Of a stretch of DNA of 64,000 bases, positions 52,779 through 62,550 are shown piece after piece. How positions within the stretch are numbered: the first letter of the stretch is position 1; every line of letters begins with the position of its first letter. Source of the DNA: Faecalicatena sp. Marseille-Q4148 (GTDB lineage Bacteria > Bacillota > Clostridia > Lachnospirales > Lachnospiraceae); NCBI GenBank assembly GCA_018228665.1, contig CP073692.1, positions 2,616,046 through 2,680,045 of the forward strand. Direction: 5' to 3'. The notes below the pieces were generated by a model. The model had not been told where the DNA came from and made no database searches. It worked only from the letters and a program-made list of their open reading frames with translations. The position numbers were made by a program, and so were the translations under genes.

Positions 52779-53705
52779 GTGGTAAAATATGCATTGAAAC
52801 GAATCGCTTATATGTTTTTGACATTGTTCGCAATTGCGACAATTACCTTTTTCTTAATGAGAAGTATTCCGGGTGATCCGCTTGCAAGTATGGCAAGGAC
52901 ATTGCCGGAACAGACGAAAGCAAACTACTATGCAAAATATGGTTTGGATAAGCCGCTGTTTACACAGTATCTGTTGTATATGAAAGGGCTTGTGACATTC
53001 GATCTCGGAGAGAGTATCGTATTTCCTGGCCGTTCTGTTGCAGGTGAAATTGCAAGAACATCACCGGTATCCGCTTCTGTCGGAGGTACTGCCTTGATTA
53101 TCGGTACTTTGATTGGTGTGTTCCTCGGCGTCATTGCAGCGCTTAAGAAAAATCAATGGCCCGACTATATTGTTATGTTTATTGCCATACTAGGCGCCAC
53201 CATACCGGTCTTTGTGCTGGCATCGGTTATGCAGTACGTCTTTGCGGTAAAAATGGGAGTGCTCCCGGCATCCGGCTATGGTAAGCCAAATCAGATGATC
53301 CTTCCGGTAATCGTATTGAGTTTTGGTTCGATTGCGACATATGCGCGTTACATCAAATCCAGTATGCTCGATACATTAAACCAGGATTATGTACTGACAG
53401 CGAGAGCGAAAGGCTTAAGTGAACGCAAGATTATTACACGTCATGTACTTCGTAACTCTTTAATTCCGGCAATTACCATTTTCTCAAGCAGTATCGTTGG
53501 CGTATTTACAGGTGCGTTTGTAACAGAGAAAATGTTCTCAATCCCGGGAATCGGATTCTACTATGTAACGTCTATTAACAACAAGGACTATTCTATGGTC
53601 ATGGGTACCACAATCTTCTACGCAGTACTCTTCATTGTTATGCAGCTTGTTGTTGACTTCGTTTACATGATCGTCGATCCGCGAATCCGGGTAACGTCTG
53701 ACTAA
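52779..53705 (+). CDS. oppB: Oligopeptide ABC transporter permease OppB
   Basis: Permease of 308 aa with six transmembrane helices and the EAA-type loop (TARAKGLSERKIITRHVLRNS). The start is a GTG at 52779 (VKYALKRIAYMF) with AAGGAGG 8 nt ahead; in-frame codons upstream lack a site. N-terminus has the OppB pattern RSIPGDPL. Confidence 0.93.
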   Translation: MVKYALKRIAYMFLTLFAIATITFFLMRSIPGDPLASMARTLPEQTKANYYAKYGLDKPLFTQYLLYMKGLVTFDLGESIVFPGRSVAGEIARTSPVSASVGGTALIIGTLIGVFLGVIAALKKNQWPDYIVMFIAILGATIPVFVLASVMQYVFAVKMGVLPASGYGKPNQMILPVIVLSFGSIATYARYIKSSMLDTLNQDYVLTARAKGLSERKIITRHVLRNSLIPAITIFSSSIVGVFTGAFVTEKMFSIPGIGFYYVTSINNKDYSMVMGTTIFYAVLFIVMQLVVDFVYMIVDPRIRVTSD

Positions 53706-53722
53706 TTATCGGAGGTAAAGTT

Positions 53723-54643
53723 ATGCAGAATATAGCGAAAGAAAAATTCCAGATTATCGGAATTCAGGAAAATGAGATGGAGGCTATCGCAAGACCGCGG
53801 GTAAGCTATCTAAAAGATGCATGGCGCCGTCTCCGTCAGAATAAAGTTGCGACATTGGCTTTATTTGTATTATTACTTATTATAATTATGGTTATCATCG
53901 GACCAAAGCTTAGCGGTTACGCATTTGAGGAAGTAGATAAGACAGCGAGAAACCTGTCTCCAAATGGTAAGCACTGGTTTGGTACTGATAAATTAGGACG
54001 AGATATCTTCGCTCGTGTATGGATCAGTGGTCGTGTATCTCTGACAATCGGTGTTGTCGGTGCATTGGTTTCTGCAGTACTTGGATGTATTTACGGTGGT
54101 ATTGCAGCGTACTTCGGCGGCAAGGTAGATACATTTATGATGCGTATTGTTGAGATCCTCATCAGTGTTCCTTACCTGATCGTTGTTATCGTACTTTCTC
54201 TTGTACTTGACAGTAAGGGAATGTTCACACTGCTTCTTGCCATGTGTATTACCGGATGGTGCGGTATGGCACGTCTTGTGCGTGCACAGATGCTGGCGAT
54301 CAAGAGCGAAGAATTTATTCTTGCAGCGCAGGCACTCGGTGTAAAACCGTGGAAGATTATCATGCGCCACATGATTCCAAATACACTCAGTAATGTTATC
54401 GTAGCAATTACATTTGACATTCCGGGATACATTTTCTCAGAGGCATTCTTAAGTTATATCGGACTTGGTATCCAGCCTCCGAACACAAGCTGGGGTGCAC
54501 TTGCATCTGCTGCACAGCCGCAGCTGCAGTTTTATCCGTATCAGTTGTTCTTCCCGGCATTTATGATCGCACTTACAATGCTTTGCTTTACATTATTAGG
54601 TGACGGTCTGCGTGATGCCCTGGATCCAAAATTGAGAAAGTAG
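53723..54643 (+). CDS. oppC: Oligopeptide ABC transporter permease OppC
   Basis: Permease of 306 aa with six helices, an N-terminal cytoplasmic extension (about 1-45) and the OppC signature HWFGTDKLGRDIFARVWISG-type segment (HWFGTDKLGRD). EAA-loop LAAQALGVKPWKIIMRHMIPN. TCGGAGGT precedes the ATG, 17 nt after oppB. Confidence 0.93.
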   Translation: MQNIAKEKFQIIGIQENEMEAIARPRVSYLKDAWRRLRQNKVATLALFVLLLIIIMVIIGPKLSGYAFEEVDKTARNLSPNGKHWFGTDKLGRDIFARVWISGRVSLTIGVVGALVSAVLGCIYGGIAAYFGGKVDTFMMRIVEILISVPYLIVVIVLSLVLDSKGMFTLLLAMCITGWCGMARLVRAQMLAIKSEEFILAAQALGVKPWKIIMRHMIPNTLSNVIVAITFDIPGYIFSEAFLSYIGLGIQPPNTSWGALASAAQPQLQFYPYQLFFPAFMIALTMLCFTLLGDGLRDALDPKLRK

Positions 54644-54653
54644 GAGTTGCAAT

Positions 54654-55691
54654 ATGGAAAAAATATTAGATGTTCAGAATTTACAAGTATCGTTTAATAC
54701 ATATGCCGGAGAAGTAAAAGCAGTTCGCGGTGTCAGCTTTGAGCTGAATGCCGGTGAGACACTTGCGTTTGTAGGAGAATCCGGATGTGGTAAGACGGTT
54801 ACAGCAAAAGCAATTATGCGTCTTCTTCAGCCGCCGTTTGCTGTAATCAAAGATGATTCCGTAATCATGTATCGTGACAAAGATGTTATGAAGATGTCTA
54901 AAAAAGAACTTCAGGAATACCGTGGAGATGAAGTTAGTATGATCTTCCAGGATCCAATGACTTCTTTGAACCCGACCATGACAATCGGAAAACAGATTAT
55001 GGAAAGTCTGATCCTTCACCGGGGATTGGATAAGAAGCAGGCACGCGAGGAAGCAATCCATATGTTGGAACTTGTAAGAATCCCGGATGCCGCAAAACGT
55101 GTTGATGCATATCCGCATCAGTTATCAGGAGGAATGCGCCAGCGTGTTATGATCGCTATCGCACTGTCCTGTAACCCGTCTCTTCTGATTGCCGATGAGC
55201 CGACAACAGCGCTGGACGTTACAATTCAGTCACAGATTATGGAACTGCTCGGAGATTTGAAGAAAGAGTTAAATACAGCGATTATTCTTGTAACACATGA
55301 TCTCGGTGTCGTAGCAGACTTTGCAGACCGAATTCAGGTTATGTATGCAGGTCAGGTGATTGAGCGTGGAACTGCAAGAGAAATCTTCTACGATGCAAAG
55401 CATCCTTATACATGGGCTCTGTTATCATCTGTTCCAAGACTTGATACAGAGAACAAACAGGAACTGTACGCATTGAAGGGAACACCGCCGGATCTTCTTA
55501 TGAAGATGGAACGTTGTCCATTTGCAGCAAGATGTGAATACTGCATGGGAATCTGTAAAGAAGCAATGCCGGAAGAGACTGACGTTACAGGAACTCATAA
55601 AGTATCCTGCTGGCTGCAGCACCCGGATGCACCGCAGGTAAAATCATTCTACGATAAACAAAAAGAAAGCAAACAGAACGAGGAGGTGTAG
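54654..55691 (+). CDS. oppD: Oligopeptide transporter ATPase OppD
   Basis: ATP-binding subunit of 345 aa. Walker [13 protein letters not shown], signature [12 protein letters not shown], Walker [15 protein letters not shown], switch His in [11 protein letters not shown], and C-terminal OppD/F domain with the Cys motif [14 protein letters not shown] that binds an Fe-S cluster in relatives. GTAGGAG precedes the ATG. Confidence 0.94.
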   Translation: MEKILDVQNLQVSFNTYAGEVKAVRGVSFELNAGETLAFVGESGCGKTVTAKAIMRLLQPPFAVIKDDSVIMYRDKDVMKMSKKELQEYRGDEVSMIFQDPMTSLNPTMTIGKQIMESLILHRGLDKKQAREEAIHMLELVRIPDAAKRVDAYPHQLSGGMRQRVMIAIALSCNPSLLIADEPTTALDVTIQSQIMELLGDLKKELNTAIILVTHDLGVVADFADRIQVMYAGQVIERGTAREIFYDAKHPYTWALLSSVPRLDTENKQELYALKGTPPDLLMKMERCPFAARCEYCMGICKEAMPEETDVTGTHKVSCWLQHPDAPQVKSFYDKQKESKQNEEV

Positions 55692-55695
55692 AGAC

Positions 55696-56658
55696 ATGAG
55701 TGAGAAGTTGATCGAAGTTAAAAATCTTTGTAAATATTTCCCGGTTGGAAAGAAGAAAACACTGAAAGCAGTGGACAATGTCAGTCTCTACATTAAAAAG
55801 GGTGAGACACTTGGTCTTGTTGGAGAGTCTGGATGCGGTAAGACAACTTGCGGACGTACTGTATTAAAATTATATGAGCCAACTTCCGGAGAAGTAATCT
55901 TTAATGGAAAAGACATCAGCAAATTAAAAGGAAAAGATCTTCTGGATTTCAAACAGAAGGCACAGATGATTTTCCAGGATCCATACTCCTCTCTTGATCC
56001 GCGTATGACAATTGGAGAAATTATTGCAGAAGGTATGGATGTGCATTGTAATTACAGTGCAAAAGAAAAAGATGAGAAAGTAAAAGAACTCTTAAAGAGT
56101 GTTGGTCTGAATGAAGACTTTGCAAACCGTTTTTCACATGAGCTTTCAGGAGGACAGCGTCAGCGTATCGGTATTGCCCGCGCGTTAGCTGTCAATCCGG
56201 AATTTATCGTATGTGATGAACCGATTTCTGCTCTTGACGTATCCATTCAGGCACAGGTTGTCAACTTGCTGATTAAGCTTCAGAGAGAAAGAGGTCTGAC
56301 ATATTTATTTATTTCTCATGACCTTTCTATGGTGCGTCATATTTCTGACCGTGTTGGTGTTATGTACCTCGGAAGTCTTGTGGAAATAACAGGAAGTAAG
56401 GAAATTTTTGACAATCCGGCCCATCCATATACAAAAATTCTGATGTCTGCGATTCCGATCGCCGATCCGGATGCAAATGAAAAAATGACACGTCTGAAGA
56501 TTCAGGGAGAGGTGCCAAGCCCGATCAATGCACCAAGCGGATGTAAATTCCGTACAAGATGTCCATATGCTACAGATATCTGTGCACAAGAACGCCCGGA
56601 ACTTCAGGAAATTGCTCCTGAGCATTTTGTTGCATGTCATCATTGCAAAGACATTTAA
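55696..56658 (+). CDS. oppF: Oligopeptide transporter ATPase OppF
   Basis: Second ATP-binding subunit, 320 aa. Walker [13 protein letters not shown], signature LSGGQRQRIGIA, Walker B FIVCDEPISALDVS and C-terminal CKFRTRCPYATDIC motif. 4 nt gap from oppD; AGGAGG lies within the end of that gene. Completes the operon before tldD. Confidence 0.94.
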   Translation: MSEKLIEVKNLCKYFPVGKKKTLKAVDNVSLYIKKGETLGLVGESGCGKTTCGRTVLKLYEPTSGEVIFNGKDISKLKGKDLLDFKQKAQMIFQDPYSSLDPRMTIGEIIAEGMDVHCNYSAKEKDEKVKELLKSVGLNEDFANRFSHELSGGQRQRIGIARALAVNPEFIVCDEPISALDVSIQAQVVNLLIKLQRERGLTYLFISHDLSMVRHISDRVGVMYLGSLVEITGSKEIFDNPAHPYTKILMSAIPIADPDANEKMTRLKIQGEVPSPINAPSGCKFRTRCPYATDICAQERPELQEIAPEHFVACHHCKDI

Positions 56659-56679
56659 GCATAAGGAGATAGAGAGAAA

Positions 56680-58059
56680 ATGTTAACTGAGAATATGATT
56701 GAAAAGATACTGGATGAAGCAGTAACGCGGGGAGCAGATTTTGCAGAGGTCTTTGAAGAGAACAGTCTTTTTGAAGAGACAGTTGCAACTCAGGAGAAGG
56801 TAGAGCAGAGTGTGCAGGGACGTGAAAGCGGTGTTGGAATCCGTATCTTTAAAGGTTTGAATTGCTACTATGGCTATACAAACCAGAAAACGGAAGAAAG
56901 TTTAAAAGAATTGACAAAGCGTCTGACAAAGGCGATGCGTCAGAAAGAGGCTTCCAAAATCATTCTTGGGGAAAAGAACATTTATACAATGGCCCCGACG
57001 GTTCTGATGCCGTCCGGGCTTTCTTTTTCCAGGAAAATGGAGCCGGTACAGACAGCGATCCGTGCAGGAATGGATTATGATGAAGAGATTGTCCGTATGC
57101 GTGTAAAACTGACTGATATGGAACAGCAGATTCAGATTGCCAACAGTGAAGGGCTGTTTGCAGAAGATACAAGAGTGAAGACGCGTCTGTATATCGGAGC
57201 ATTTGCTCAGAACGGCACAGATGTACAGAATGGATATTTTGGTCCGGGAGCTATGCAGGGACATGAGTATTACGATAAAATCGATGTAGAAGCATGTGCG
57301 AGAGAGGCTGCGCGTCAGGCGAAGGTCGTACTCCATTCAGAACCATGTCCGGGAGGACGTATGAGTGTTGTTGTTGACAATGGATTCGGAGGTCTTCTCT
57401 TCCATGAGGCTTGCGGACACAGCCTGGAGGCAACTGTCATCGCTAAGAATTCTTCAGAGTTCTGCGGAAAGCTTGGCAAGAAAGTTGCATCAGATGTGGT
57501 AACATTGATTGATGACGGCTCTATTGATGGAGAGTGGGGATCACTTCACATTGATGATGAGGGTACGCCAACTCAGAAAAATATTCTGATTGAAAATGGT
57601 ATTTTGAAGAGCTATATGGTAGACCGGTTGAATGGTATGCGTGCAGGTCTTGCACCGACAGGTTCTTCCAGACGCCAGAACTATAAATTTGCACCGGTAG
57701 CCCGTATGACAAATACTTATATTGCTCCGGGTAAGAGTACTCCGGAAGAAATTATTGCTGCGACAGAGAGAGGACTTTATGTAAAATCCATTATTGGCGG
57801 TTCTGTAGAATCTGCAACAGGTGATTTTAACTTTAGTACAGGCGAATGTTATCTGATTGAAAACGGAAAAGTGACGACTCCGGTCCGCGGCGCTACATTG
57901 ATTGGAAACGGCGGAACAGTTCTGCAGAACGTAGATATGGTGGCAGGAGATTATGATCTGCGTCAGGGATACTGCTATGCATCAAGCGGCGCTCTCTTTA
58001 TCGGAGCCGGTCAGCCGACAATCCGCGTAAGTAATATGACAGTAGGAGGGATTCGATAA
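56680..58059 (+). CDS. tldD: TldD metalloprotease subunit
   Basis: Zinc protease subunit of 459 aa. The HExxxH metal motif is H242-E243...H246 in LLFHEACGHSLE; the C-terminal half has GTPTQKN and the RRQNYKFAPVARMTNTYI-type metal/peptide segment. With TldE it forms a heterodimer that degrades unfolded or small peptides and, in other species, trims microcin leaders. AAGGAGA precedes the ATG, 21 nt after oppF; the TldE gene begins on the last base of its stop. Confidence 0.93.
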   Translation: MLTENMIEKILDEAVTRGADFAEVFEENSLFEETVATQEKVEQSVQGRESGVGIRIFKGLNCYYGYTNQKTEESLKELTKRLTKAMRQKEASKIILGEKNIYTMAPTVLMPSGLSFSRKMEPVQTAIRAGMDYDEEIVRMRVKLTDMEQQIQIANSEGLFAEDTRVKTRLYIGAFAQNGTDVQNGYFGPGAMQGHEYYDKIDVEACAREAARQAKVVLHSEPCPGGRMSVVVDNGFGGLLFHEACGHSLEATVIAKNSSEFCGKLGKKVASDVVTLIDDGSIDGEWGSLHIDDEGTPTQKNILIENGILKSYMVDRLNGMRAGLAPTGSSRRQNYKFAPVARMTNTYIAPGKSTPEEIIAATERGLYVKSIIGGSVESATGDFNFSTGECYLIENGKVTTPVRGATLIGNGGTVLQNVDMVAGDYDLRQGYCYASSGALFIGAGQPTIRVSNMTVGGIR

Positions 58060-59378
58060 TGGTGGAGAAATTTATTGAGGAATTTACGAAAGCCGCACAT
58101 GAACGTGGAATCCGGAATCTGGAATTTTATGCGGAATCTGTGCAGTCCGCATCGGTAAATATTTACGAAAAACAGCCGGAATTCCAGACAGAAAGTGATG
58201 TGGAGGCCTGCTATGTAGAAGGAGAATATCAGGGGTATAAAGGATATATTTATGCTGAAGATTTTTCAGAGGAATATTTGGAGGAGAAGCTGGATCAGTT
58301 CTGTGAAATTGCTGAATATTTGAAAGAACCTTATGAAGCAAAAGAGCTTGGCAATTGTACATGTCAGAAAGAATTTGAACTTTCAGGTGTGGAACATATG
58401 ACGGAGCAGCTGCTTCAGACCGTGGAAGCATGTGAAGGAATTCATCCGGATTTTAATAAGTTTTCTCATTTATCTGCAAGGGAGACGATTCGTCGGATCG
58501 TAATCCAAAATGACCGTGGAGGACGCATGGAAGATGCGGTTAAATTTGCCGGTGTTTATGTAGGAGCAGAAGCTGTGAAAAATGATGCAGTACAGACATC
58601 CGGGGGCGAAGATCTGAAAGGTTCTGCAGGAGAACTGAAGATGGAAGCAGTGGCAAGAGAAGCTGTCGAAGAGGCATGCAGCTTGTTGGGAGCATCTCCG
58701 GTAGAGACGAAGAAATATCCGGTCATCTTAAAAAACAGTGTTATCTGTGAGATGTTATCTATGTATCTTCCTTCCTTTGGGGCAGATACTGTGCGGAAAA
58801 ATATCAGCAAACTGGCAGGACAGACAGGAAAGGAAGTAGCATCTGAGATTGTAAATCTGGTAGAAGATCCGGAAGGCCTCAATGCGAGAAGCTTTGATGA
58901 TGAAGGAACGCCGACGGTAAAGAAATATCTGATCAGAGACGGAATTCTTGGAGAATATTTGTACAATCAGGCAGAGGCGCTTCTGGCAGGAAAGAAATCC
59001 ACAGGAAATGGGTTCAAATCCAGCTATCGAAGTGTTCCGGCAATTGGGGTAACAAATCTGAAACTGATTGGAGAAGAAAAATCAAGAGAGAGGTTGATCG
59101 AAGAACTGCAGGATGGGTTATATATTACTGCCTGTGACGGCATGTTTGCCGGAGCAGATCCGGTAAGCGGAGATTTCTCTCTGATTTCAAAAGGATATCT
59201 TGTGAAAAATGGCAAGCTGGATCGCGCAGTGAATCAGATTGCAGTAGCAGGTAATTTCTATGATATGCTGAAACATATTCGAGGCATTGCAAATGACTAT
59301 CTCGTAACAGGAGGAGCCGGAGGAATCTTTGAAGCTCCATCCGTATCTGTCGGAGAACTTGTTGTGTCTGGTAAATAG
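58059..59378 (+). CDS. pmbA: TldE/PmbA-type protease subunit
   Basis: Partner of TldD, 439 aa. Same fold but no HExxxH motif; the corresponding region reads VICEMLSMYLPSF, as in TldE, so it lacks metal. It shares GTPTVKK and the end of the beta-helix with the family. Starts with ATG overlapping the tldD stop by one base, so translation is coupled. A terminator follows. Confidence 0.92.
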   Translation: MVEKFIEEFTKAAHERGIRNLEFYAESVQSASVNIYEKQPEFQTESDVEACYVEGEYQGYKGYIYAEDFSEEYLEEKLDQFCEIAEYLKEPYEAKELGNCTCQKEFELSGVEHMTEQLLQTVEACEGIHPDFNKFSHLSARETIRRIVIQNDRGGRMEDAVKFAGVYVGAEAVKNDAVQTSGGEDLKGSAGELKMEAVAREAVEEACSLLGASPVETKKYPVILKNSVICEMLSMYLPSFGADTVRKNISKLAGQTGKEVASEIVNLVEDPEGLNARSFDDEGTPTVKKYLIRDGILGEYLYNQAEALLAGKKSTGNGFKSSYRSVPAIGVTNLKLIGEEKSRERLIEELQDGLYITACDGMFAGADPVSGDFSLISKGYLVKNGKLDRAVNQIAVAGNFYDMLKHIRGIANDYLVTGGAGGIFEAPSVSVGELVVSGK

Positions 59379-59390
59379 TGAGGAGAAAAG

Positions 59391-59427
59391 CAGGGGACTG
59401 GAAGAAGAAACAGTTTCCTGTTTTTTT
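59391..59427 (+). terminator. Terminator after the tldD-pmbA genes
   Basis: CAGGGGACTG (59391-59400) pairs, with G-T pairs, with CAGTTTCCTG (59411-59420), then seven T. Confidence 0.75.
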
Positions 59428-59448
59428 CTGTTCGGAGAGAAAAGGAAG

Positions 59449-59457
59449 TGATATAAT
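59449..59457 (+). promoter_or_regulatory. Extended -10 promoter of the MoxR operon
   Basis: TGATATAAT at 59449-59457, no clear -35, 35 nt before the ATG; identical in form to the one before gdpP. Confidence 0.5.
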
Positions 59458-59492
59458 AACAAAGGAGATGACGAAGCTTGGAGGAGAATAAC

Positions 59493-60434
59493 ATGGATCA
59501 TACAGAACAGATAAAGAGATTAAAAGAGAATATAGGAAGTGTTCTCGTAGGTAAGGAGAAACAGACACGGTGGCTTCTGACGGCGCTTCTGGCAAGAGGC
59601 CATGTGCTTCTTGAGGATGTTCCGGGAACGGGGAAAACAATGCTTGCCAAGACGCTGGCGCAGTCGGTGGAGGCAAAGTATCACAGGGTTCAGTTCACAC
59701 CGGATCTGCTGCCGTCAGATTTGCTTGGATTAAATTACTATAATCAAAAAGAAGGAATATTTACTTTTAAAGAAGGACCGGTGTTTAGTAATATTCTTTT
59801 AGCGGATGAAATTAACCGGGCGACACCGAGAACACAGTCCAGTCTTCTGGAATGTATGGAAGAGCAGCAAGTAACGGTGGACGGAAAGACTTATATGCTG
59901 GAGGCTCCGTTTTTTGTTATTGCAACACAAAATCCGATTGAAACAGTAGGAACGTTTCCGCTTCCGGAGGCTCAGCTTGACCGTTTTCTGATGAAGTTTT
60001 CTCTCGGAAATACGAAAGCGGAAGAAGAAATAGAAGTGATCAAACGGTTTCTTTACGGCAATCCATTTCAGAAATTGGAGCCGGTATGCGAAACAGAAGA
60101 GATTCTTGTGCTTCAGAAAGAAGTGCAGGAAGTATTTCTCCATGAGGAACTGATGGAGTATATTGTGAAGATCGTAATGGCAACAAGAACACATAAACAG
60201 ATTTTTACAGGTGTCAGTACGAGAGGGACACTTGCACTTGTTCGTGCAGCAAAAGCGCTGGCCTATGTGAATGGACGGAGGTTTGTGACGCCGGAAGAAA
60301 TAAAAGAGCTGGCGGTTCCTGTTTTGGCGCACCGCATTTCTCTTCAGAAGGGGGAAGGGAGAAGACGTCCGGAAACGATTATAGAAGAGCTTCTCGAAGG
60401 AATTCCGGTACCGACGGAAGATTGGAGCCGTTAG
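59493..60434 (+). CDS. MoxR-family AAA ATPase
   Basis: AAA+ chaperone of 313 aa. Walker A EDVPGTGKTMLAK, Walker B ILLADEINRATPRTQSSLLE, sensor ATQNPIE. The start at 59493 follows GGAGGAG; a TTG 15 nt upstream overlaps that site. MoxR ATPases act with the von Willebrand/DUF58 protein encoded next, in folding or assembly of envelope proteins. The stop is 3 nt before DUF58. Confidence 0.92.
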   Translation: MDHTEQIKRLKENIGSVLVGKEKQTRWLLTALLARGHVLLEDVPGTGKTMLAKTLAQSVEAKYHRVQFTPDLLPSDLLGLNYYNQKEGIFTFKEGPVFSNILLADEINRATPRTQSSLLECMEEQQVTVDGKTYMLEAPFFVIATQNPIETVGTFPLPEAQLDRFLMKFSLGNTKAEEEIEVIKRFLYGNPFQKLEPVCETEEILVLQKEVQEVFLHEELMEYIVKIVMATRTHKQIFTGVSTRGTLALVRAAKALAYVNGRRFVTPEEIKELAVPVLAHRISLQKGEGRRRPETIIEELLEGIPVPTEDWSR

Positions 60435-60437
60435 AAA

Positions 60438-61568
60438 ATGTGGATGATCATGTTAGAAATGCTTGCGGCTGCCGGGATTGCTTTGTGGCTGCAGCAGAAA
60501 TTTTTTCAAATATATTCGAGACGGGGGCTGTCGGCGGAAGTATATTTCGATGAAGAAGAATTAAACGCAGGAGAGAGATCAACCATCTCTATCACTGTGA
60601 CCAATCGAAAAAATATACCGCTCAGTGCAGTCAGTCTTGCATTTCGTGTAGATAAGACAATCCGTTGTCTGGAAGAGGAAAATAGCGCGGTATCGGATTA
60701 TACTTATCGCTATGATGTATTTTCTATAGGAGGATATGAAAAAGTAAGACGGGTTGCGCCTATTCTTTGTCAGAAGAGAGGGTATTATGAGATTGAGGAT
60801 CTGGAATTATCTACAAGCGATCTGTTTTATCGAAAACAGTTCCATAAAGAATGTCATTCCGATTCCGTGCTTTATGTCTATCCGGCGGCAGTTCCGGCAG
60901 AGTTGTCGGAGAAAGCGGCGAGGAAGATTTATGGTGAAGTGACAGCGCGGCGCTTTCTGGTCGAAGATCCATATGAATTCCGGGGATTACGGGAATATCA
61001 GCCTTATGATGAAATGCGCTATATTAACTGGAAAGCTTCTGCACGCTGTACAGAGCTGATGGTAATGCAGAAAGGAAGTATGTCAGACCAGAAAGTCGTG
61101 ATTCTTTTGAATGCGGCAAGCGATGACGGGGATAACCGTATCCTTGTGGAAAAGGGGATTTCGATTGCTTATGCACTGGCAGAGCATTTGATCAGAGAGG
61201 GAATACAGACAGGGTTGATTTCGAATGGGAGAGACCGTTTAGACGGCAAAACGATTTATTTGGAGGCAGGGGCTGCCAGAAGTCATGTAGAGGCTATCGG
61301 CCGCTGCCTTGCCAGACTGATAGAAACATCGGATCAGACCTCTTTTGCATCCTGTATCAAAGAGCGGATTCTCAGTGAAGAGAATCAGGATACGGTGTAT
61401 GTTGTAATCAGTGAAGTGCGGAATCGAAATGCAGTAGCAGACTTTCCAAAGCTTGCAGAAGTATGTGAAGGTTCTCAAATGATTCTTGTGAAACGGATTG
61501 ATGACAAAACAGAAGATCTGGAGCAGCTTTCCGAAAATATTATGATGTGGGAGGTGCCTTATGCATAG
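60438..61568 (+). CDS. DUF58 protein
   Basis: Membrane-anchored protein of 376 aa. Short N-terminal hydrophobic stretch, a beta-rich domain (about 30-160), and the DUF58 signature RGLREYQPYDEMRYINWKAS near residue 180, then a von Willebrand A-like domain in the C-terminal half. Encoded with MoxR in most Bacillota. It overlaps the next gene by 8 nt. Confidence 0.9.
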   Translation: MWMIMLEMLAAAGIALWLQQKFFQIYSRRGLSAEVYFDEEELNAGERSTISITVTNRKNIPLSAVSLAFRVDKTIRCLEEENSAVSDYTYRYDVFSIGGYEKVRRVAPILCQKRGYYEIEDLELSTSDLFYRKQFHKECHSDSVLYVYPAAVPAELSEKAARKIYGEVTARRFLVEDPYEFRGLREYQPYDEMRYINWKASARCTELMVMQKGSMSDQKVVILLNAASDDGDNRILVEKGISIAYALAEHLIREGIQTGLISNGRDRLDGKTIYLEAGAARSHVEAIGRCLARLIETSDQTSFASCIKERILSEENQDTVYVVISEVRNRNAVADFPKLAEVCEGSQMILVKRIDDKTEDLEQLSENIMMWEVPYA

Positions 61569-62520
61569 CCGAACAAGTACAAAATTATCCAACCGCATGT
61601 ATAAGAAATGGGTAGAACGCTTTCGGATGCCATTCCATGTAGGAGTTGGAATCGTATGCATATTTCTATACCTGATTCTTGATAATATAAAAACAGCGGT
61701 ACCGCCTGCGGCTGCACTTTGGATTTTCGGTATTAATTTTCTTATTGCTCTTGTGCAGTGGAATCATCACCGGTTATATCGGTTCGCTAATTCCAGCCGT
61801 TATATGAAAGGAATTCCGGAGAAAAAACTTCAGGTAATTAACGGGATGTATCTTCTTGTTTTTTCATTACTGATTGGTGGAATCACATTTCTTTTTATGC
61901 AGCTTCCGCTCATGGAGATCGGTACGTCTATTGCAATCCGGCTGCGGGATTTGCTTCGGTTTATTTTCAGTGGATTTGCTAAAACCGCCATAAGCTCTTC
62001 AGCGGGAGAAGAAGCCGGAATGAATATGGGGATGATGGATTATTTTGCTGATCTGAGAGGAGATGCGCCTGTTAATACGGCGTTTGGAAGATTTCTGGAA
62101 AAAATAATGATTGTGTTTGGGATTGTGCTTACCTGTATTCTTGTTGTGTATACATTTGTAACGATTTACCGAAAAATATGGGAAAAAGTGCGGTTTCAGT
62201 TTGATGACGAAGTGCTGAAAATTGAAAAGGATGAAAAAACAGTTCAGATGCAAAAAAAGCCGATTTCATTCAAAAATAGATTTCAAAGAGATGCAGCGTC
62301 ACAGTTTCGGAAACATTATCGAAAAATGATCCGACGGCGTCTGAAGAAAGGGAGTAATGTTAATCCGGCATGGACACCTGAAGAAATCGAAGCATTTGTC
62401 GGATTGTCAGGAGAAGAAGGCAATCAGAAAATCCATGAAATGTATGAATGCATTCGGTATGGGAGAAAAGAAGAATTTGATGCAAGAGAAGCTGAGAGAC
62501 TACAGCAGAATATGAGATAA
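61561..62520 (+). CDS. Membrane protein of unknown function in the MoxR/DUF58 operon
   Basis: Protein of 319 aa with four transmembrane helices (about 25-42, 50-68, 98-118, 175-200), a Ser/Gly/Met-rich extracytoplasmic loop (about 130-170), and a basic, helical cytoplasmic tail. Many MoxR-DUF58 operons end with a DUF4129 or transglutaminase protein; here the tail (FRKHYRKMIRRRLKKGS, TPEEIEAF) looks like a short DUF4129-type end without the transglutaminase. I cannot assign a function. Confidence 0.8.
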   Translation: MHSRTSTKLSNRMYKKWVERFRMPFHVGVGIVCIFLYLILDNIKTAVPPAAALWIFGINFLIALVQWNHHRLYRFANSSRYMKGIPEKKLQVINGMYLLVFSLLIGGITFLFMQLPLMEIGTSIAIRLRDLLRFIFSGFAKTAISSSAGEEAGMNMGMMDYFADLRGDAPVNTAFGRFLEKIMIVFGIVLTCILVVYTFVTIYRKIWEKVRFQFDDEVLKIEKDEKTVQMQKKPISFKNRFQRDAASQFRKHYRKMIRRRLKKGSNVNPAWTPEEIEAFVGLSGEEGNQKIHEMYECIRYGRKEEFDAREAERLQQNMR

Positions 62521-62550
62521 AAAAGAATCCCGCTTGCGGGATTCTTTTTT
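62519..62550. terminator. Bidirectional terminator
   Basis: AAAAAGAATCCCGC, loop TTGC region, GCGGGATTCTTTTTT; nearly perfect repeat between the convergent membrane-protein and PAP2 genes. Confidence 0.9.

Noticed and set aside
50985..59378. opp-tldDE as a microcin or RiPP gene cluster
   Set aside because: No precursor peptide, modification enzyme or exporter is adjacent; TldD/E are common housekeeping proteins.
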